Shown here piece by piece: positions 33,998 to 42,389 of a DNA stretch of 64,000 nucleotides. Source of the DNA: Alcanivorax sp. GTDB lineage: Bacteria; Pseudomonadota; Gammaproteobacteria; Pseudomonadales; Alcanivoracaceae. A model generated the notes under the pieces. It saw nothing but the letters and a program-made list of their open reading frames with translations. It searched no databases and was not told the origin of the DNA. Numbering within the stretch: the stretch's first letter is position 1; the number at the start of each line of letters is the position of its first letter. The DNA lies in contig JAIUME010000011.1 in assembly GCA_022565695.1 (NCBI GenBank), positions 1-64,000 on the forward strand, given 5' to 3'. A program made the translations under genes and the position numbers.

Positions 33998-34383
33998 TTG
34001 CCTACACCATGGTGGGGACACGGAACCTGGCCAGAGCGCTGGCGTTCTACGCCCCGCTCTTTGCCGAGATGAATCTGGATATCTGCTGGGAAGACGATGC
34101 ATCAGTGTGCTACGGCAAAAAAGATGATCTGAACTTCCCGAGATTCTTTGTCGGATACCCCTTTGATGGCAACGATGCTTCCATCGGGAATGGCACCATG
34201 ACGGCCTTCCAGTTTCCCGATCCCGAGCAAGTCAATAAACTCCACGGGATTGCCATGCGTCATGGCGGCAGCGACGAGGGTGCACCAGGCTATCGACCGC
34301 AGTATGGTGAGGGCTTCTACGCTGCCTATGTGCGTGACCCGGATGGCAACAAGCTCGCCTTTGTTGTCTATCCGGCAGACTGA
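33994..34383 (+). CDS. VOC-superfamily (glyoxalase-like) protein
   Basis: The 129-aa single-domain protein has the betaalphabetabetabeta VOC pattern: MIAYTMVGTRNLARALAFYA at the start and YAAYVRDPDGNKLAFVVYP at the end, as in glyoxalase/bleomycin-resistance relatives. Metal-ligand positions are not clear enough to name an activity. Its ATG overlaps the stop of the Crp/Fnr gene (ATGA), so the pair is cotranslated. Confidence 0.82.
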   Translation: MIAYTMVGTRNLARALAFYAPLFAEMNLDICWEDDASVCYGKKDDLNFPRFFVGYPFDGNDASIGNGTMTAFQFPDPEQVNKLHGIAMRHGGSDEGAPGYRPQYGEGFYAAYVRDPDGNKLAFVVYPAD

Positions 34384-34585
34384 TGGGGGTGGTCAAAACG
34401 GAGCGCCGGACTGGCGCCAACTATCAACACGAACACCTCCGTGACTGAATCGCCAAGAGCTGGAACGGCGCCCCCTTCTCACCAGCACACACCCTCCCGC
34501 ATGGTGCACATCCGTACCATTACTACCACAATGGTTTAACGGAAGCGGCCTGACCAACGGAGCTGCGCCGCCAATGCCGCAGCGC

Positions 34586-34591
34586 TATACT
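34586..34591 (+). promoter_or_regulatory. -10-like element shared by both response-regulator genes
   Basis: TATACT at 34586-34591 lies in a context (GCTATACTGC) repeated before the second regulator at 46774-46779. It sits 39 bp before the GTG start, supporting that start over an ATG at 34574. No good -35 box was found, so transcription may need an activator. Confidence 0.45.
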
Positions 34592-34630
34592 GCGAACCAC
34601 TTCACAACAGCCAAGGCAGGCATTATTCCA

Positions 34631-35350
34631 GTGGAAGGACCTGACATCACCAGCGACATGACCGGCAACGGCATAAATGTCTGCATCGTCGAGGACGACA
34701 CAGAGTTACGTCAGTTATTCACCTACGCCCTGACCCACGCAGGGTTCACCGTCCGCGCCTTCCCCGGTTCCAGAGAGCTTTATGCGGAACTGCTTCGAGA
34801 GCCCACCGAACTGCTGCTGCTGGACCTCGGCCTGCCGGGTGAAGATGGCCATGCCATCATGCGCCGCCTCAGAAACACCATGTCTATCGATATCGGTATC
34901 GTTATCTGCTCAGCCCGCAACACCGTGGACGAACGCATACGCAGCATGATGACAGGCGCCGATGCCTATCTTGTCAAACCCGTCGACCTGCGTGAGCTGG
35001 TTGCCACACTGCTCACCGTCCATCGTCGCGTGAGAAAAGCTGTTACCAATGTGCCAAACACGACAACCTGGTCGTTGATCGATAACGGCTGGTCGCTGCG
35101 CTGCCCCGACGGTGAAAGTCTGGCCCTGACTGCGTCGGAAAGCAGCGTCCTGAAGCTGCTTTTCGAGACACCAGGCAAGCCGGTTCCCCGCGAGGTCATG
35201 ATTGCTGCACTCGGCCACAGTAGCGATTATTACCTGGATCATCGCCTGGATATGGTGTTCACCCGCCTGCGCCGCAAGGTACGGGAAGGTTGCACAGCTC
35301 GCCTGCCCCTGCGCGCCGTACGCGGCGTCGGATTTATTCTCAGCCCGTGA
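34631..35350 (+). CDS. OmpR-family response regulator (copy 1)
   Basis: The 239-aa protein has a receiver domain (VCIVEDDTE acidic pair; phospho-acceptor Asp65 in LLLLDLGLPGEDG; lysine in YLVKPVDLREL) and an OmpR-type winged-helix output (LTASESSVLKLLFETPG; YYLDHRLDMVFTRLRRKVRE; LPLRAVRGVGFIL). The GTG at 34631 aligns residue for residue with the start of the paralogue at 46814 and keeps Asp at position 65 in both; an ATG at 34574 would lie upstream of the shared -10-like element. The giant surface-protein gene starts 154 bp downstream. There is no adjacent kinase on this side; the kinase at 44690-46726 is the likely partner. Confidence 0.88.
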   Translation: MEGPDITSDMTGNGINVCIVEDDTELRQLFTYALTHAGFTVRAFPGSRELYAELLREPTELLLLDLGLPGEDGHAIMRRLRNTMSIDIGIVICSARNTVDERIRSMMTGADAYLVKPVDLRELVATLLTVHRRVRKAVTNVPNTTTWSLIDNGWSLRCPDGESLALTASESSVLKLLFETPGKPVPREVMIAALGHSSDYYLDHRLDMVFTRLRRKVREGCTARLPLRAVRGVGFILSP

Positions 35351-35504
35351 ACACAATGTGAATTTCCGGTTGGTTTCGCCACTATCAGTGAGTGCCCTCC
35401 CCCCGCCTGCGCATTAGGCTGCCAGCAAAACTACCAAAAGGAACCGCGGGCGATTTTGTGCCCACGGTCCTGACGCGTCACTCGGGGTTCAGGGGGAACA
35501 TCCA

Positions 35505-38500
35505 ATGCACAGGCCATATACCGCCCGTTTCACACTACTGTTGTTGACCATGCTGACCACGCTGTTCAGCACGGCCCAGGCCGATATCATTCGTGCCTTC
35601 GACACGCGTGCCAGCGTCGACCAGCGCGGCGATATCCTGATGATCGGCAACACCCTGCTCACCTGTGCGCCGGTTCTGTTGCCGCCATACTGCTCCAGTA
35701 TCCAGTCGGGCAGTAGCAGCGGCGGCAATGGCTTCCGCAACATGATTAATGTCAATATTGACTCGCTGGCGGGTTTTGACAATTCATCCTCGGCGAATCT
35801 GCTCCTGCCTACTGGTGCCACCGTCCAGTTCGCCGGCCTCTACTGGGGCGCACGGGCAGCCACCACCAACAGTAACCGTGGCAATATCCGGCTACGTGTG
35901 CCCGGGAATCCCGGTTATCACCACCTCTCCGCCACCACGCTGGACACCCTGCCGACGGACCGTACCGATGCCAGTTCCCACCCCTACCAGGCCATGGTTG
36001 ATATCACCAACCTGGTATCACAGGCGGGCTCCGGCACCTACACCGTCGCCGACCTGACCGCCAATACCGGCAACGGCGGCTCGCTCGGTAATTACGGCGG
36101 CTGGGGCCTGGTGATCATCTACCAGGACGACAGCCAACCTTTCCGTCGGCTGACGATCTATGACGGCGCCGCCACGGTGACCGACAACGAAACCGTATCC
36201 ATCACCGTCGAGAACCTGCTGACACCACTGCACGGCAACTTTACGACACGCCTCGGCGCACTCGTGTGGGAAGGCGACCAGGACATTACTGGCGCCCAGT
36301 TCCGTCTGGAAGGCCAGCAGCTCAGCGACGCACAGAACCCGGCCAATAACTTCTGGAACAGCACTATCACCCGCCTGGGTCAGCACATCACCAACAAGAA
36401 CCCGCATTACATCAACCAGATGGCGCTGGACATCAACTATGTCAACGCCTCCGGCATTCTCGCCAACGGCGCCCAGAACGCCACGCTGGATTTCATTACC
36501 AACCAGGACTTCTACTTTCCGCATGTCGCGGCGTTCGCTGTGGAAATGTATGTGCCCGACCTGATCACCTCCTTGACCATTAACGGTGTGGATGTGGATG
36601 GCGGCATGCTGCTGCCCGGTGACGACATCGAATACACCGTGACCTTCGAGAATACCGGGCTGGATGGCGCCACCAATGTGGTTCTGGAAAACCCGTTGCC
36701 CGCCGGCGTCAGTTATGTGCCCGGTTCACTGGAGATCCTGTCCAATGCCACCGGCGGCACCACCGGCATGCAGACCGACGCCGCTGGCGACGATCTGGCC
36801 GACGTTGTTGGCAGTAGCGTGGTATTCCGCCTGGGCGCTGGCGCCACCGCCACTCAGGGTGGCTACATACCTATCGGTGAAGGTGCCAGCATCCGCTTCC
36901 GCGTCAGCGTGGACGATGATCCTGCCCTGCTCGGCGAAACCATTACCAACACCGTTTCTGTCACCTACAACGCGGAAACCCTGGGCACCGAATACAATGC
37001 CTCCGGCAACATCAGTATGGGCCTCACCCTGGCCGAAACGAGTGACATCAACCAGGCCCTGACGCTGGATATCAGCGCCGCCCCGCCTTCCGGCGCCACC
37101 CCGGGTGCGACCCTGCCCTATACCTTTACCGTCACCAACAACGGCAACGTGGTGTTGAAAAACCTGGCCATCAACGGCGCACTGCTGGACAACAGCGCCA
37201 CCTGCGTGGCCACCAGCCTGGCCCCGAATAACAGCACCACCTGCGAAGGCATTGTCACGCTGACCTCGGCAATGCTTGACGCAGAGCAGGTCTCACTGGA
37301 TGTCACACTCAGCGCCACCGGCCCCGCCGGTGCCATCAGCATCCCGGGCGCCACCACCACGGCCCTGGACTTGCCCCCGGCGCTGCTCAGCATCACCCGC
37401 TTTGCTCCCGCCGATGCACTCACCAATGTGGACCCGGTGGGTTTCCTGGTGACGTTCAGCGAGGACGTGGTCAATGTTGATATCACCGACTTCATGCCCA
37501 CGGGCAGTGCCGCAGGCAGCGCATCCATTCTCAGCGTGACTACCCAGGGCGGCGACAACAGCTATCTGGTCACGGTCACTGGCATCAGTGACGCAGATGG
37601 CGCCCTCGGCCTGGCACTGTCGCCCACGCAGGATATCGAGGACAACACCGGTAATGCGCTGATCAGCACCACGCCCAGCGGCGCCAACCAGACCTATACC
37701 CTCGACAATACGCCACCGACAGCACCGGCGATCACCGGCATTTCCGAAGATACCGGCATCAGCAACAGCGATGGCATTACCAGTGACAACACGCTGGTAT
37801 TCCAGGGCACTGGCGAAGCTGGCAGTCTGATTACCGTCTATCTGGATGGCGCTTCTATCGGCACCGTGGTGGTTGATGGCAGCGGTAACTGGTCTCTGGA
37901 TCACAGCGCCACCACCCTGAACGACGGCACCTATATCCTCACCGCCACGGCAGACGATGCCGTGGGCAACACCTCCGACCTGTCCGATGGCTTTACCGTG
38001 GTCGTGGATACTGTCGCGCCGACACCAACCCTGGATCAGGACGGTGCCGAGCTTAACGACAGCACCCCCACCCTCACCGGCACCACCAAACCCGGCGCCA
38101 CCGTGGTCGTCACTATTGATGGCGAGACTTACACCACCACCGCCGATAAAACCACCGGCGTCTGGACCGTCACCGTCACCGAAGAACTGGCAGATGGCAC
38201 CCACACTGTCGACGTTGCCATCACCGACCTGGCTGGCAACAGCGACAGCGGCACCTTCACCGTGAGCATCGATGGCGAACCACCGGTTGTGGAAAGCATC
38301 CAGCGGCACACGCCCACCGAGGAATTCACCAGCGCTGACACTGTGGCCTTCCTGGTGGTGTTCGATGAAGAAGTCTTCGGTGTCGACGCCACTGACTTTG
38401 TCCTCACCGGCACTGCTGCCACCGGCGCCATCATCAGCAATCTGATTGCACAAGCCGGCGGCACCCAGTACCTGGTGGAAATCAGCGGCATCGACAATGC

Positions 38501-41500
38501 GGACGGCGCGCTTGGTCTGGCCATCAGTGCCACCGCAGACATCCTCGACAGCCACGGCAATGCCCTGACCCCGGCAGTACCGCCGATCAGCGAAGGTTAT
38601 GTGCTGGACAATACGGCACCGACGCTGGATGCAGCGGTGATCGAGGATGACACCCTGACCCTGCACTTCGACGAAACCCTGGATAACACCAGTGTGCCGT
38701 CGGCAGGCGACTTCATCGTCATGGTGGACGGTGATCCCGCCACCATTGCCAGTGTCGCCGTTATCGATAACACCGTGGTGCTGACCCTGAGCAGTATTAT
38801 CGCCAGCGATGCCGATGCCACCGTCAGCTATACGCCAGGCACCAACCCGATTCAGGATCTGGCAGGCAACCCGGCGGACAGCTTCAGCGGTGAGCCCGTT
38901 ACCAACGACACCGCAGACAATGTGCCGCCGCGTCTGGACAACATCAGCCGTCACGATCCGGTGGATGCCCTGACCAACGCCAGCAGCGTCACCTTCCTCG
39001 TTACCTTCGATGAAGATGTGACCAATGTCGCCATCGGCAGCTTCGAGGCCACGGGCGCTGGCGCCACCACGGCCACCATCGACAACGTCACCGCCCTCAG
39101 CGGCAACAGCTATACCGTCACCGTAGGCGGTATCGATGAAGCCAATGGCGAACTGGGTCTGATGCTCTCCAGCATGCAGAACATCGAAGATCTGGCGGGT
39201 AACCTGCTGGTGGACTCGGGCGTTCTCGGCAACAGCGAGACCTATACTCTCGACAATACACCACCGACAGTACCGGCGATCACCGGGATTACCGAAGACA
39301 CCGGGATCAGCGATGAGGATGGCATCACCAGCGACAACACGCTGATCTTCCACGGCACCGGCGAGCCCGGCAGCGACATCACCGTCTATCTGGACGAGGT
39401 GGCAATTGGCACGGTTGCGGTCGACAGCGACGGCAACTGGTCACTGGACCACACGGCCACCGTGCTGACCGACGGCACCTACACAATCACGGCCACAGCG
39501 GAGGATGCGGCGGGTAATACCTCCGAGCTGTCCGATAGCTTTACCGTGGTCGTCGTCACCCGGGTTGATGAGCCCACCCTCGATCAGGACGGCAGCACGC
39601 TGGAAGACGGCACCCTGACCGGCACCACTTCGCCCCATACCGAAGTCTGTGTGGCCATCAACGGCACACAGGTCGCCTGCACCACCGCTGACGACAATGG
39701 CGACTGGACGCTGGCGCTGGACGAACTCGGGCCCGGCACCCATGACCTGGATATCACGGTCACCGACCCTGCCGGCAACGAGGACAGCGGCGCCTTTACC
39801 GTCACGGTGAACACGCCATCGACCCCGCTCATTACCGCCATCACTGACGATACCGGTGTCAGCGACAGTGACGGGATTACCCGGGACAACACGCCCACCG
39901 TGCACGGCACCGCGCACGCCGGACATACCGTGATGGTCTTCCGAAACGGTGACCTGATTGGCACCACCATCGCCAATATCGATGGCCAGTGGTCGCTGCC
40001 GCACAGCGGTCTGCCCCTGGGCGATGGCAGCTATCTCATCACCGCTATCGGGGAAGATGCGCTGGGCAACATGTCCGCAGCATCGCTCCCTTTCGCGCTG
40101 ACCATCGACACCGACACCAGCGTGCCGACGCTGAATCAGGACGGCGAAACCCATGATGCAACGCCGACCCTGACTGGCGACGCCGAGCCGGGCGCCGGGA
40201 TCACCGTGACCATCGGCGGTGACACCTGGACCACCACCGCCGACAACGACGGCCACTGGCGTGTGGTGATCGAGGCCCCCCTGCCCAACGGCGACTACGA
40301 CGTCACCGTTGAGGCCACCGATACGGCAGGCAATACCGCCTCGGGCGACTACACCCTCAACATCCAGGAGGCCCTGACCGTGCTGCGCCGGGTCGAACGT
40401 GACGCACCGCTGCAACGCGAAACCAACGCCACCCAGGTGAGCTTCCTGCTGGTGTTCAGCCAACAGGTGGCCGGTGTGGACGCCACAGATATCGCCCTGA
40501 CCGGCACAGTGGTCAGCGACATCCTGATCCATCAGGTGACACCGCTGGGTATCAATGGCGATGGCGAAGACCTCTACCGCGTCACGCTGAACGTGTCCAA
40601 CAGCCCCAACGGTGAACTGGGCCTGGCACTGGCCGTTGGCCAGAGCATTGTCGACCAGTACAGCAACCCGCTGGGCAACACGACACCGGGCGGCAACGAG
40701 GACTACCTGCTGGATAATCTGGCGCCGGTGCTGACAGAGGCCAGCGTGACCGGCCGCAGCCTGACCCTCCTCTACGACGAGCCGCTCAACGGTGGTAGCG
40801 TGCCCGACGTCGGTGACTTCACCGTGATCACCAGGGGCAAGAGTGTGGCGGTGGTGGCCGTCGATATCAGCGGCGACCGCGTGACGCTGACACTGGCAGC
40901 CCCGGTTTCTGCCGGCGCCTCAGTCAACGTCAGCTACACCCCTGGCACACCAGCCATTGAGGATCTGGCCGGCAATGACGCCAGTGCGCTCTCGGATCAG
41001 GGTGTCACCAACTTCACTCTGCGCGACGTAGAAACCGGCCTGCGCGGTGTCGGCAGCGGCACGCCGGTGTTGCTGTTGATGCTGGCCTTGTGCGGCGCGC
41101 TGCGCCGCAGGGCCACCTGGCTGGGCGTAGTGGCCAGCATCGGCCTGCTGTCCACCAGCGTTGCCACTGCCAGCCATCAATTCTATGCCGGCGGCGGTGT
41201 GGGCCAGTCCCGCCTGGCGCCAGACACCGATAACACGGGTTACCGGATTGATGACAGGACCGACACAGCGCTGGACCTGTTTGTCGGCTATCAATGGCAC
41301 CCGCACTGGAGCGCCGAGCTGTCCTGGCACGACCTGGGCGTCGCCGAACTGGAACCCACCCTGCCCGGGCTGGACCCGTTCGATGTCGATTACCGCTTCC
41401 TTGGCCTGTCGGGGCTCGCATACCTCAAAGGCTTCGACTGGGATGCACGCGGCTGGGATCTGTTTGGCCGCCTTGGCGTGGGCACTCTGGACACCTCCGG

Positions 41501-42314
41501 CGAGGGCGGCATCAGTGTGGATCAGGACAAGGACTGGCAAATGTTTTTCGGCGCCGGTATGGAATACCGCTTTGCCCGCGGCTGGGCCACGCGCCTGCAG
41601 GCCACGAGCTTTGACAAGGACGCTGCGGTGGTCACCCTTGATGTGCTCAAGCGCTTCGGTCGTCGCCCGACGCCACCACCCCCGCCGCCACCACTGGACA
41701 GCGACGGCGATGGCGTCATCGACGAACTGGATCAGTGCCCGGATACCCCGCGTGGCGTGGCGGTTGATGACGTCGGCTGCCCCCTCGACAGTGACGGCGA
41801 TGGCGTGCCTGACTACCTGGATCAATGCCCGAACACGCCCCGTGGTGCGCCAGTGGATGAAGTCGGCTGCCCCCTCGACAGCGATGGCGACGGCGTACCT
41901 GACTACCGCGATGCCTGCCCGAACACCCCCGCTGGCGCCAAGGTGGACGATCAGGGCTGCGAGGAAGCCTTCGCCCTGGAAGTCAGGAACATCCTGTTCG
42001 CCAGTAATTCCGCCGAGCTGACCCCTGCCGGCGCGGAGGCCCTGACCAAAGTGGCGGCCTACCTGGGCGCCGCCGATACCCGACTGCTGATTGTTGCCCA
42101 TACCGACAGCCAGGGCGCGGCGGCCTACAACCAGGAATTGTCAGAGCGGCGGGCGGAAAACGTGGTCAATGCATTGATTGATCACGGCATCGACCCGGCA
42201 CGCCTGCAGTTCCGGGGCATGGGGCAATCCGCCCCCATCGCCGATAACCGCACCGCAGAAGGACGCCAGCAGAACCGCCGCGTGGAGTTCATTGTCATGG
42301 AAGCAGAAGACTGA
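35505..42314 (+). CDS. Giant Ig-like repeat surface protein fused to an OmpA-type porin (copy 1)
   Basis: The 2269-aa protein starts behind AGGGGGAA with a signal peptide (residues 1-26, cleavage after AQA). In order follow a conserved head (27-350), a DUF11-like domain (about 352-500, DDIEYTVTFENTGLDGATNV), a second DUF11-like domain (to about 625), then alternating Ig-like modules to about 1840, including one 516-residue block at 743-1258. Residues 1850-1869 read as a C-terminal sorting signal (PVLLLMLALCGALRRR), immediately followed by a second signal-peptide-like segment (ATWLGVVASIGLL to STSVATA), an eight-strand OmpA-type barrel (about 1890-2055), a polyproline linker, three thrombospondin type-3 calcium repeats (LDSDGDGV) and an OmpA peptidoglycan-binding domain (HTDSQGAAAYNQELSERRA). 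The likely role is surface adhesion. Downstream of a response regulator. Confidence 0.85.
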   Translation: MHRPYTARFTLLLLTMLTTLFSTAQADIIRAFDTRASVDQRGDILMIGNTLLTCAPVLLPPYCSSIQSGSSSGGNGFRNMINVNIDSLAGFDNSSSANLLLPTGATVQFAGLYWGARAATTNSNRGNIRLRVPGNPGYHHLSATTLDTLPTDRTDASSHPYQAMVDITNLVSQAGSGTYTVADLTANTGNGGSLGNYGGWGLVIIYQDDSQPFRRLTIYDGAATVTDNETVSITVENLLTPLHGNFTTRLGALVWEGDQDITGAQFRLEGQQLSDAQNPANNFWNSTITRLGQHITNKNPHYINQMALDINYVNASGILANGAQNATLDFITNQDFYFPHVAAFAVEMYVPDLITSLTINGVDVDGGMLLPGDDIEYTVTFENTGLDGATNVVLENPLPAGVSYVPGSLEILSNATGGTTGMQTDAAGDDLADVVGSSVVFRLGAGATATQGGYIPIGEGASIRFRVSVDDDPALLGETITNTVSVTYNAETLGTEYNASGNISMGLTLAETSDINQALTLDISAAPPSGATPGATLPYTFTVTNNGNVVLKNLAINGALLDNSATCVATSLAPNNSTTCEGIVTLTSAMLDAEQVSLDVTLSATGPAGAISIPGATTTALDLPPALLSITRFAPADALTNVDPVGFLVTFSEDVVNVDITDFMPTGSAAGSASILSVTTQGGDNSYLVTVTGISDADGALGLALSPTQDIEDNTGNALISTTPSGANQTYTLDNTPPTAPAITGISEDTGISNSDGITSDNTLVFQGTGEAGSLITVYLDGASIGTVVVDGSGNWSLDHSATTLNDGTYILTATADDAVGNTSDLSDGFTVVVDTVAPTPTLDQDGAELNDSTPTLTGTTKPGATVVVTIDGETYTTTADKTTGVWTVTVTEELADGTHTVDVAITDLAGNSDSGTFTVSIDGEPPVVESIQRHTPTEEFTSADTVAFLVVFDEEVFGVDATDFVLTGTAATGAIISNLIAQAGGTQYLVEISGIDNADGALGLAISATADILDSHGNALTPAVPPISEGYVLDNTAPTLDAAVIEDDTLTLHFDETLDNTSVPSAGDFIVMVDGDPATIASVAVIDNTVVLTLSSIIASDADATVSYTPGTNPIQDLAGNPADSFSGEPVTNDTADNVPPRLDNISRHDPVDALTNASSVTFLVTFDEDVTNVAIGSFEATGAGATTATIDNVTALSGNSYTVTVGGIDEANGELGLMLSSMQNIEDLAGNLLVDSGVLGNSETYTLDNTPPTVPAITGITEDTGISDEDGITSDNTLIFHGTGEPGSDITVYLDEVAIGTVAVDSDGNWSLDHTATVLTDGTYTITATAEDAAGNTSELSDSFTVVVVTRVDEPTLDQDGSTLEDGTLTGTTSPHTEVCVAINGTQVACTTADDNGDWTLALDELGPGTHDLDITVTDPAGNEDSGAFTVTVNTPSTPLITAITDDTGVSDSDGITRDNTPTVHGTAHAGHTVMVFRNGDLIGTTIANIDGQWSLPHSGLPLGDGSYLITAIGEDALGNMSAASLPFALTIDTDTSVPTLNQDGETHDATPTLTGDAEPGAGITVTIGGDTWTTTADNDGHWRVVIEAPLPNGDYDVTVEATDTAGNTASGDYTLNIQEALTVLRRVERDAPLQRETNATQVSFLLVFSQQVAGVDATDIALTGTVVSDILIHQVTPLGINGDGEDLYRVTLNVSNSPNGELGLALAVGQSIVDQYSNPLGNTTPGGNEDYLLDNLAPVLTEASVTGRSLTLLYDEPLNGGSVPDVGDFTVITRGKSVAVVAVDISGDRVTLTLAAPVSAGASVNVSYTPGTPAIEDLAGNDASALSDQGVTNFTLRDVETGLRGVGSGTPVLLLMLALCGALRRRATWLGVVASIGLLSTSVATASHQFYAGGGVGQSRLAPDTDNTGYRIDDRTDTALDLFVGYQWHPHWSAELSWHDLGVAELEPTLPGLDPFDVDYRFLGLSGLAYLKGFDWDARGWDLFGRLGVGTLDTSGEGGISVDQDKDWQMFFGAGMEYRFARGWATRLQATSFDKDAAVVTLDVLKRFGRRPTPPPPPPPLDSDGDGVIDELDQCPDTPRGVAVDDVGCPLDSDGDGVPDYLDQCPNTPRGAPVDEVGCPLDSDGDGVPDYRDACPNTPAGAKVDDQGCEEAFALEVRNILFASNSAELTPAGAEALTKVAAYLGAADTRLLIVAHTDSQGAAAYNQELSERRAENVVNALIDHGIDPARLQFRGMGQSAPIADNRTAEGRQQNRRVEFIVMEAED
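41037..41171 (+). other. Internal sorting-signal / second signal-peptide junction in copy 1
   Basis: This segment encodes Gly/Ser residues, a hydrophobic helix, an RRR cluster, a second hydrophobic helix and an AxA cleavage-like site (SVATA before SHQFYAGG). The layout equals the end of one exported protein followed by the start of another, joined in frame. The same junction occurs in copy 2 at about 54764-54903. Confidence 0.75.
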
Positions 42315-42322
42315 CACCGGAT

Positions 42323-42349
42323 ACCGGGCGGGTCATTCACCCGCCCGGT
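42323..42349 (+). terminator. GC-rich hairpin after giant gene copy 1
   Basis: ACCGGGCGGGT, loop CATTC, ACCCGCCCGGT is a perfect 11-bp stem nine bases after the stop. There is no T-run. A related hairpin follows copy 2, and the bases after both (CTCGACGA...GTCAT) are also conserved. Confidence 0.65.
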
Positions 42350-42389
42350 CCGGCCTCGACGAACACATCGTCATACCCCGCAGTGGTCA

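Larger units (their letters stand above)
34600..42383 (+). repeat. Duplicated locus, copy 1 (regulator plus giant gene)
   Basis: Homology with 46780-56106 runs from the promoter region of the response regulator through the giant gene, its 3' hairpin and the following CTCGACGA...GTCAT bases, in direct orientation. The kinase/TonB receptor pair lies between the copies. Confidence 0.75.

Noticed and set aside
34574-34631. Earlier ATG start for response regulator copy 1
   Set aside because: It precedes the shared -10-like element, and the added residues have no counterpart in the paralogue.
37293-39353. Long open frame on the minus strand inside giant gene copy 1, with similar ones at 39441-40532, 49520-51532 and 51620-53653
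   Set aside because: They mirror the repeats of the plus-strand gene, have no ribosome binding sites or recognisable domains, and arise from the high third-position GC of the repeat modules.
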